Origin: Vesta saturnalis
Lineage: Eukaryota; Arthropoda; Insecta; Coleoptera; Lampyridae
Length of the DNA: 64,000 bases
Assembly (NCBI GenBank): GCA_036346205.1
Contig: JARFJB010001987.1
Location: 4,834,501 to 4,898,500 of the forward strand
Direction of reading: 5' to 3'
The notes beneath the pieces are model-generated. The model had not been told where the DNA came from, made no database searches, and saw only the letters and a program-made list of their open reading frames with translations. A program made the translations under genes and the position numbers. Positions 56,125 through 64,000 of this stretch are shown here, piece after piece; position 1 is the first letter of the stretch; every line of letters starts with the position of its first letter.

Positions 56125-58555
56125 GACAGCAGTTTTCAAGACTTCCTCGATTACCTTAGTATGAAAGTTGGCTATCTCCTGTCTCAGTTTCCTTCTTGCG
56201 ATATCTCATTTGTAGGCGATTGCAATGTTCATAACTCTAATTGGCTTCAACTTTCATTTACTACAAATCCCGCTGATTATAGTGCAGAAACATTTGCTAC
56301 TTCATGTGATCTCACACAAATGATTTCTGAACCCACAAGAATCCCTGATAACCCTAACCATACTCCACATCTTCTAGATCTCTTTCTTACATCAAACCCT
56401 CTTGTTTATAAAACTTCCGTTCTTTCGCCTTTAGGTCTTTCCGACCATTGTCTAATAAAAATCATTTCTACTGTACCTAATTCCACTGTTGTTCGCAAAA
56501 CCGATAGAACCTTGAGGTGTTTTAAGTCAGCTCGATGGAGTGATTTACGGAATTTCTTTGCAACCTTTCCATGGTGTGAATATTGTTTTAAGTCGTCCTC
56601 TTCTTCGGACATCGCTCTTTCAGTACCTGAAGTCATCCTCATGGGAAAAAAACAGTACCGTGTAGGTCATTCACGTTCCCAACCCTGGTTCAATAAGGCT
56701 TGTTCTGATGCAATATCTTTAAAAAATAAATGTTACATTAAATGGAAATCTAATAAATCGGTTGAGAGTCATGTAGAAAACGTTGGTGCTAGAAATATCT
56801 GCAAAAGTGTCATCACTAAAACTAAAAAATGCAATGAACTAGCTACATCTCCTTTAGGCAGTCGTAAATTTTGGCCTTTAGCAAAAGCCATTAGTAAAAA
56901 CTTTCGAACATCTTCATTTCCCCCCCTGACATCTATTGACGGATCGGTAGTTGCTGATTCTGTAGACAAAGCCAACGTTTTTGTGGATTTGTTTGCATCA
57001 AACTCGTGTCTCAATGATTCTGGAAAAGATGTGCCCCTAGTCAACTCTTCTTCATACGTTATGAAACCAATTCATTTTCGGTACAAGCTCTTGCAATCGA
57101 TGATCAGTAGGCTTGATCTCAATAAGGCGACTGGCCCAGACGGTATCCCAGCTATTGCCTTAAAGAAATGTTCCCCCGAACTAGTACCAGTCCTATCTAA
57201 GCTCTATACGATCTCTATATCTTCTGGGGAATTCCCTTCATCATGGAAGTTAGCAAATGTTCCACCTATTCCCAAAAAAGGTGATAAGACCGATCCCTCA
57301 AATTATAGACCAATTGCCATCTCTTCCATTTTGTCTAAAATCATGGAAAATGCCATCAATCAGCAACTGCTCACGTTCCTTGAAACTAACAAACTCCTTA
57401 GTGACCACCAATATGGGTTTAGGCAAAGTCGTTCAACAGGCGATCTTCTTTCATATGTGACCCAAGTTTAGAACAATACAGTAGAGCAGTCCGGTGAAAC
57501 AGTTGTAGTCGCTTTAGATATCTCAAAGGCATTTGACCAAGTTTGGAATAAGTGTTTACTTGCCAAACTCACCTCGTTTGGGTTAAATGATACGCTCATC
57601 AACTGGGTTTCTAGTTTCCTTGATAAAAGACGAATACGTGTCGTAGTTGATGGCTTTTTTCAAAAGAAGTTAGCATTAACACGGGCGTACCACAGGGATC
57701 CGTTATAGCGCCTACACTTTTCTGCTGTACATAAACGACCTTATTTCTTCAACAACTAACCCCATCCATTGATTTGCTGACGATAGCACTCTTCACTGTA
57801 GTTCATCTCAGTCTACTCACAGTGATAATCCACCTTCTATGTCAAATCAAGAAATTAAAGCTGAAATGGCAAATTCAATCAACAAAAACATTCAACGTAT
57901 TCTCGAATGGGGAAGCAATAATCTAGTTAAATTTAATGCTAACAAAACCCAGTGTTGCCTTGTGTCCGCCAAAAAAGATCGATCATTTCCTGTTGTAAGT
58001 ATGAATGACCTAGTTCTTAAGTTTTCAGACTCTATTACTCTGTTGGGTATGACTGTATCTTCAAATCTCTCATAGGTTGACCATCTTCTGTGAGCTACCA
58101 AAACAGCTGCTCGTAAAATGGGCTTTTTGTACAGATCTAAGCAGTACTTTACCTCTCGACAAATCCTTCTGCTGTATAAGGCCCAAATTCGGCCTCATCT
58201 GGAATATAATTCTCACCTTTGGGTTAGTTCTACCCAATACGCTCCCGATATCGTTGATCGTATTCAAAAGATAGCGATTAGGCTTATAAATGACCCGTCC
58301 TTAACTTCTCACATACAGTCCCTTGGGCATAGAAGTATGGTTTCAGTTCTTGCTTTGTATTATCGTTATTACAACGGCTATTGTGCTGCTGAATTATATT
58401 CTTTGATACCATCTCTGGCTATCTTTGCGAGAAACACTCGGTTCGCTCAATCACATCATCAGTATGATATGAGAAAATTTAAGGTAGCTGTTCATAGGCA
58501 TCTATTGGCAATTCATTATCCCTCTATCCATCCAATCATAAAAAAAAAAAAAAAG
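56125..58555 (+). mobile_element. LINE, 3' part: endonuclease C-terminus, reverse transcriptase, poly(A)
   Basis: Continues the endonuclease (ISFVGDCNVHNSNWL; GLSDHCLIKI with the SDH motif near 56440). RT follows: ATGPDGIPAIALKKC, NYRPIAISSILSKIMENAIN (57303), QYGFRQSRSTGDLLS, VVALDISKAFDQVW (57515, first catalytic Asp), and FADDSTLH (57772, catalytic pair). The thumb and C-terminal part include YKAQIRPHLEYNSHLW (58160) and DMRKFKVAVHRHLL (58480). It ends in a 14-base A run at 58541-58555. Defects: stop at 57471 (TAG where Trp is expected), frameshift near 57670, stop just before FADD, and a frame change at 58075. The architecture is Jockey-like. Confidence 0.88.
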
Positions 58556-58719
58556 AAGTCAAACATGAATTTTTATTCTCATAGCTTTCCCATGTTATTA
58601 GTATTTTAATACAAATGAATTACATATTTTCTGGATCAAAGTCGATCACAACATCAATTTCTGATAAATTTAATATGAAAATTTGTCAGCCCCACCTTAA
58701 AATGTGACGTCATTAAAAT

Positions 58720-59060
58720 TATTTTAAATTGAAATCGGCGCAACGGTTATATGCAAAACAAATGTGCAATCTTTATTTATCTAAACATGATCTGTCAATT
58801 ACTACTTCATTTTCTAAGTTTACAATAAATTTGTCGATAAGTGGCGCCTCTATGTTTTTCCCTTCAAACCAAATTAATTCATAAGTTGACAGTGAAGACT
58901 AGTTAACTTTTAGTTTAATAGAAACATTTATTTATACTTCACTTTAAAATTCATATTACATTTTTGAATATTCGATTGTAACTTAAAATGAGTTACAATC
59001 GAATATTCAAAAATGTATAAGATACGTTATATTTAATCAACGATCAGTGCGTCGTTTATG
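58720..59060 (+). repeat. Dispersed repeat, copy 2
   Basis: Inverse partner of 8520-8895: GCGCAACGGTTATATGCAAAA, ACATGATCTGTCA, GGCGCCTCTATG, CCCTTCAA and AGTTGACAGTG appear in the same order. The 27-base hairpin lies in its right part. Confidence 0.5.
58957..59017. repeat. Perfect 27-base inverted repeat (hairpin)
   Basis: The left arm 58957-58983 (TACATTTTTGAATATTCGAT...) and right arm 58991-59017 are exact inverses with a 7-base loop (TAAAATG). No T run or gene adjoins it. It could be the junction of two head-to-head repeat copies. Confidence 0.9.
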
Positions 59061-59064
59061 AATC

Positions 59065-61020
59065 ATATTTTCTATCCAATAGCATTTGATTACTTTCTCT
59101 TTAAAATTGTATTTAAACAATCACCAACATGAATGAACTGTATTAATTCAAATCTAAAATTTCTACTTAATGAATGTCTTGTTATCATTGTTATTTTATG
59201 ACTGAAAAAGAATTCCAAATAAGTAAATTTTTTAATCGACCTGACTGAATATAAACAATTTTCAGACCAATCATAAAGCCAAAATCTCCAAAGATTGATT
59301 ACTCTAAAACAGCAATCCTTTATGTTAATTTTACACACAAAGCAACAATAAACCCTAATAAAATTGGCTCTCCTTTAACCTTTAGACTAAGGAATCACAA
59401 TTAACCTTAAATAAAAAAAATAAGTTAAGTAATGTATCTGTGTTACCAGTGTATCAAAAATATTTACAGACATTGCTCCCGAGAAGCATCACATACATAA
59501 AAAAACTAATTCTTATAAATTAGAAACCCAAAATCTTATAATTTAAACATATAATAACGGTAATGTAGCTTGATTATCCTTAATACTTGAATGAAGCTTA
59601 CAATATAAACAATTACACCTCTAAGGATAATCAACCTTCCACCATTCAAAAATTTAAAATTAATGTTACAGTAAATTCCGCTGTCCTTTGTCAGGTATAA
59701 TGTGGTATCCAATGGGTTGATTCGTTGTCATTAATCCTGTATATATCCTCACTGGTCACTGTCAACCGACCACAACTAATCACTTAATTTCGTTCGACGC
59801 ACCATTCGCCAACTTAAATGTCCGAGTTTGTTCATGCCTTACGCATGTGTAAGATTTGGGCAGTTGGATTTGATAAATGCCCATCAAAATAAATGCTTAT
59901 CACAGGATATATTTATTTACACCTGATCATCAAAATTCTTAAATGTTTTTATACAATCGTACTTGTTAACAACCGCGCATGTACTAAAATCAATGACTCT
60001 AATGTCCACCACTGTTTAACTTAACAAACACACCTTTATTATTCCCAACTCACAACTTAATCCTTTCATTTGTAAATGTTTAAATACTTTATCCCCCAAA
60101 TTTAATTATACACTGCAACACTAATTGTTTACAAATAGAAACCAGCTCAGGTCATTTTTATGACCTCAAAAAAATACTCGCGCGCGATCGCCTCTCAAGT
60201 ATATCCCTTTACCGAGAGTTTTGTTCTCATACCCTAGCAGGCCCCTCCTATATGCCCGCGGTCATCCATCTTGCCCAACATCATCAAAATTTCGCGCTAA
60301 AATTACAGTCAGCCTATCCCAATAGAGCTCGTGCGTCTGTGCCGAGTGGACCATACGTAACCGGAGCGAGAAAAACCTAGCCATCTTGAGTTTATTTACA
60401 AACATCCTCATAAGTACTCGAAAAACCCCTAATTCACATTCAAATTCAATTCATATACTGTCAAAACTTATATTCAACTTTTTCGATTATTCCTTCCGCA
60501 CAATTTATCAAATTCTCACATCGTTTGTCCTTGAGCATGCATTCAATTTTTGTCGCGCATGTTACGACATTTATGTGAGCAAAAATATACATACCTATTC
60601 TTTTCTTCACAAAATAATCACACACCAAACGTTTTTACAACAATTACAGTATGGTTCTCAGTAGTTATGATATTAAAAATTTTAATTTGTTCTAACACCC
60701 TAAACAATTTTTAAAGATATTACCATTTACTGAGGACAATGACTGTAATGGTTAGATTTATGTAAAATGTAAATATAAAAATACACAATTTAAAAACCCA
60801 AAAGCTATGTACTTTAACTATGTGTAAAAATGTTGAAAGTTTACATTTTCACGTTTCTAATAATTTTATTGTAACATCATTTGATGCGAAATCATTATTT
60901 ACTACTATTTCTTTAGATCTGACTATAAAAATAATAACTGACCGCTTTAATTAATACAAAGCATATGTCCAATAGAAAAAAATGACCATCAATACCATTC
61001 ACTTTCTATTTATTAACTCA
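59065..61020. other. A+T-rich DNA, no gene seen
   Basis: Short frames of 82 and 92 codons (59090-59338 minus, 60386-60664 plus) carry no motif. A G+C-richer island occurs at about 60178-60370 (CGCGCGCGATCGCC, CGAGCGA-like) without a recognised feature. It could be a promoter region, but nothing confirms that. Confidence 0.45.
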
Positions 61021-61440
61021 TATTTGATGTACAACAACCAATACTACTCACAAATTTATGGATTCCCAATGGGTGGAACAATATCTCCCTTGATTGCAGA
61101 AATATTATAAATTTTTATTAGAAATACTAACTCTTTCTATTCAACATCAGAAAATAGGTCTTCCATATAGAAGAGTTCAGATTTAGTTTATGCCATTTCA
61201 TGCATTCAATGTAATTGCTTTTACATTGGACAAACTTCCCAGAAACTTTCAAAAGAATCGCGTTACACAAAGGCGATGTTAAACTTAAACCGAATAATAC
61301 TACTTTAAGTCAGCACTCACATAATACTGGGCTCACATTTGATATCTGAAGTATAAAAGCTTTAGGCCATAAAATATGCCTCAAAAGTACTATTTATCTT
61401 TTGTCACAACCTTACACTAATAAAAAAAGGAAGAAGTAAA
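61020..61440 (+). pseudogene. Penelope-like element relic (RT motif joined to GIY-YIG)
   Basis: YNNQYYSQIYGFPMGGTISP followed by LIAEIL (61027-61110) is the primer-grip and PMG region of a Penelope-like reverse transcriptase. About 60 bases later the frame reads SDLVYAISCIQCNCFYIGQT (61170-61235), the start of the GIY-YIG endonuclease, followed by HNTGLTFDI and IKALGHK in shifted frames. The YVDD loop and linker, several hundred bases in an intact element, are deleted. It is dead, on the opposite strand to the copy at 22.5-23.9 kb. Confidence 0.75.
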
Positions 61441-61838
61441 TGATACTTAATAGAAATTATTATTTTAAGTTTTATTCCGTAATAAATTTTTTAATTATTC
61501 TATATAAAGCTTAATTGTTAACTTACTTATTGTTATTTCATCCATTGTATTGTTATCATAGTAATGTAATGACATTTTCATGTTGAATCGTTCAAATTCT
61601 TTCTAGTTTATAAATTTCAATACATTAATGTGAAAATGTTTACCTTTTTTAATGTAACTGTTTATATGATCACCATAATTTGAACCTAAATTTTGTAACT
61701 AGTTTATAAATTGTCATTTTAGAATTTTCTGATGGAGGTTGTAATTGTCAACCGAAATATGTAAAATTATAATTAAATGGTCGTTTTTTGTGGTTTTACA
61801 ACTTTAAACCTGATGGACTGGAATTTCCATAACATATA

Positions 61839-61841
<3 letters not shown>

Positions 61842-61892
<51 letters not shown>
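61842..61892. repeat. (AT)n microsatellite
   Basis: About 50 bases of AT dinucleotide. Confidence 0.95.
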
Positions 61893-61894
<2 letters not shown>

Positions 61895-61895
<1 letters not shown>

Positions 61896-62680
61896 TATGG
61901 AAGTAAATCAAATAAATAATTATTATGTTAATTTTAGGGGATAGGGTTCTATATATTTGTTTGAACTTATGCTCCGAACTAACTCATTATCCCTTCGGGG
62001 ATAGAGTTCAAATTGCTTTTAAACTTATTATTGGCAAATAAAATCAATAATAACTTTTAATCTTTTAAATTATTTAAATTATTATAATTGCATTAAAATG
62101 TAATCGTGAAATCATAGAAAATTTTATTTCACATAAATTGTAATTTATAATTAGTAGTTTCTGTGTGAAACGGACTTTACTGGAATCTGTATAATAACGC
62201 ATGCGTTGAGTGCTTACTGACTTAATTAAATGCAGCCTGTCAAAAATTTCAACAAACGATTTAAAATGTGTGAGTACAATTATGTTTTTGTTCAAAATAA
62301 AATTATTATGTTGATAATTACACCGGTTCATTTACTGTTGTCGCACAAACATTTATACATAATCAACAAAAACAAAAATACAGGATATCAAAAGAATAAT
62401 CAATGCAATAATGGGTTATGATACTAAAATTTCACTCACATGTGTTGCTGCAATTTCCAAAAAATGTTCTCATTAGGCTTGTTCCATATTAAAATATTGG
62501 ACGTAGACTTCTTCCCATGTATCGATGATACTGCCTTGCTGTTCACAATGGTGCTGCTTAATTTTCCATAATTCATCCAAATCCAATTTACTGCTTCCTC
62601 GTGGTAAATATGATGTAACGTAATATGCTCATATATTTTTAGATAAGCACTTTATTTTAAATTATATGTTAGTAGTAATG
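61895..62680. other. A+T-rich DNA, no gene seen
   Basis: Frames up to 85 codons lack motifs. A repeated GGGGATAG.GTTC block occurs at about 61938 and 61998. Confidence 0.45.
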
Positions 62681-62683
62681 AGG

Positions 62684-62990
62684 CACCTTGGCCGCCATCT
62701 TGGATTTTGACGTCACAAGACCGCCCACGTGGGGGACCGGTTTTTCCACCCTTATTTTTACTCGCTTACGTGTAGGACGTGTTTTTTCACCCCTATTTTT
62801 GCACATCCACGTGTGAGACCGCATTTTCAACCCTTCCTTTTCGGAGGCCCTTTTTAACCCTAATTATTTTTTACCCGCTTACGTATATGACGTGTATTTT
62901 CATCCCTATTTTTTACACACCCACGTGTGAGACCGTATTTTCTACCCTAATTATTTTTTACTCGCTTACGTGAAGGACCGTATTACCTTA
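62684..62990. repeat. Minisatellite with CACGTGTGAGACC units
   Basis: Units of about 110-130 bases, two and a half copies. Each has CGCTTACGT, a TTTTTCACCCCTATTTTT-like stretch, CCACGTGTGAGACCG and TTTTC.ACCCT. It begins after GGCCGCCATCTTGGATTTTG. A 64-codon frame across it is an artefact. Confidence 0.7.
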
Positions 62991-63079
62991 TTTTTATGAT
63001 TTCTTTAGGGATTAAACCTTATGGTTGTATTAAGGACCTTTTGACAGCTAGGACTTTTGCTAACGTGAGGACAGGGGTG

Positions 63080-63195
63080 GGGGCTGGTCTTGGCTTAGAA
63101 CTGTATTTAGGGTTGGAGCTTAAGGCTGGTCTAGGGATAAGTCTTAGAGTTTAGTCTTGGAGCTTAGGGCTGGTCTAGGGGTAGGGTTGTTTTTC
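63080..63195. repeat. GGCTGGTCT/GCTTAG short repeat
   Basis: GGCTGGTCTTGG, GGCTGGTCTAGGG (twice) and TTGGAGCTTA(A/G)GG alternate over about 115 bases. Locally G-rich on the plus strand compared with the surroundings. Confidence 0.6.
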
Positions 63196-63199
63196 TGGT

Positions 63200-64000
63200 A
63201 ATTATCTTCAGCCTTAATTAAGGTCCTTTTGGTTGTAACCCTAGAGACTGAGCAACACATACGCATACAATAAATGCATAATTAATAAGATATTATTATT
63301 ATCGGTCTATTGTTTTAAAACGGTCATATGCTACTGGAGAAAACGTTTCTAACGAGGAGATGAGATAGCAGCTGTATTAGGATTAATCATACGTGGGAAT
63401 TTGAATGACAGTAAATTTAATTATAGAACACTTATTTTATTGTCATAATTAAAAAATCCTCAGTGAACTATAAAAATTACTAACACCTAATGAAACAATT
63501 TTTATTAAGTTAATTAATTACATAACAGTTTGTGTTTTCTAAAGCAGTATTAAAACATAGTTTACCTGCATTGAAATAATATCCATCCGTCCGTTAAGAA
63601 TGTTGTACGCCTTAATATTTTTAAAGAAACTTAATGCTTGTGTTTATAACTGTAATTAAAAATCTGTAAATAAGTAAAGGTTAACACCACACTTACCAGC
63701 TCTGTACTTAAACAACGTTTTAAGGCACTGATTTACAGTGATAGTTACTGTTTTATGCTGCATGTCAAACTAAAGAACAACTTTCTAGGTTGTGTAAAAC
63801 CACCTATAATTAGAGTGTAAAATATACAACCTTATCTTTATCACTTGTGCAACATACATTTACCTTTCTCTTAAAATAAATCGGTTTGAAAATATTCATA
63901 TTAAGTGTTTGGAATGTTTAAAATTCCATAACAATAGTAAGAAATCACTGTTCACGTTTACTTTTAACTAATTACCGTGTAATTATATACACTATTTAAT
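63200..64000. other. A+T-rich DNA, no gene seen
   Basis: No domain-bearing open frame, RNA gene or transposon end could be recognised. Confidence 0.5.

Noticed and set aside
56406..57044. Minus-strand frames of 78 and 91 codons inside the LINE
   Set aside because: They are antisense shadows of the LINE endonuclease and RT coding sequence.
60178..60370. G+C-richer island considered as a gene promoter or first exon
   Set aside because: No adjoining open frame, TATA-initiator pair or splice site could be supported.

Overview
The window looks like intergenic, transposon-rich chromosomal DNA from an arthropod, most likely an insect. Reasons: A+T-rich background, long (AT)n and (CA)n microsatellites, many mariner-type transposons with the insect-typical N-terminal domain, Penelope-like and Jockey-type retroelements, a Crypton-type recombinase, and a TATA plus TCAGT-initiator promoter of the arthropod kind. 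I see no convincing host protein-coding gene. Nearly every coding signal belongs to a mobile element, and most are broken.

The centrepiece is a complete 16.1-kb Polinton/Maverick (adintovirus-like) element at 40009-56118. It has terminal inverted repeats of about 1.6 and 1.85 kb, built largely of a 115-140 bp tandem repeat, and a 6-bp target duplication CCTAGT on both sides (40003-40008 and 56119-56124). It sits in the endonuclease region of a Jockey-type LINE, whose two halves (about 39430-40008 and 56119-58555) join in frame at the duplication. The left arm carries a rightward unit: promoter, protein-primed DNA polymerase B, then an unknown gene with an ankyrin-like stretch. The right arm carries a leftward unit: unknown gene, phospholipase A2/pX-like virion protein, adenain-like protease, penton-type minor capsid protein, double jelly-roll major capsid protein, packaging ATPase, a conserved Polinton protein, a fibre-like protein, and a chromodomain integrase. 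The units converge near 46150-46230. Genes for replication, integration, genome packaging and capsid building are all present, but most carry frameshifts, so this is a decayed provirus-like copy.

From 10 to 38 kb the window is a mosaic of mariner-superfamily elements with long terminal inverted repeats: about 10860-13243, 13331-15112, 15838-19018, 25180-26810, 26998-29199, 30122-34480 and relics at 37760-38330. Several abut (TA)n tracts. Between them lie a gag relic with a tRNA-like module (20.8-22.3 kb), a Penelope-like element with a GIY-YIG domain (22.5-23.9 kb), a LINE fragment (23.9-25.0 kb), an inverted-repeat MITE (29.4-30.1 kb) and a Crypton-type tyrosine recombinase (36.2-37.4 kb).

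The flanks (1-10 kb and 58.6-64 kb) are mostly anonymous A+T-rich DNA with microsatellites, dispersed repeats, minisatellites, a perfect 27-bp hairpin, a second Penelope relic and two hammerhead-ribozyme-like motifs. Coordinates of transposon ends, and of genes crossing frameshifts, were read by eye and are approximate unless a motif position is given.
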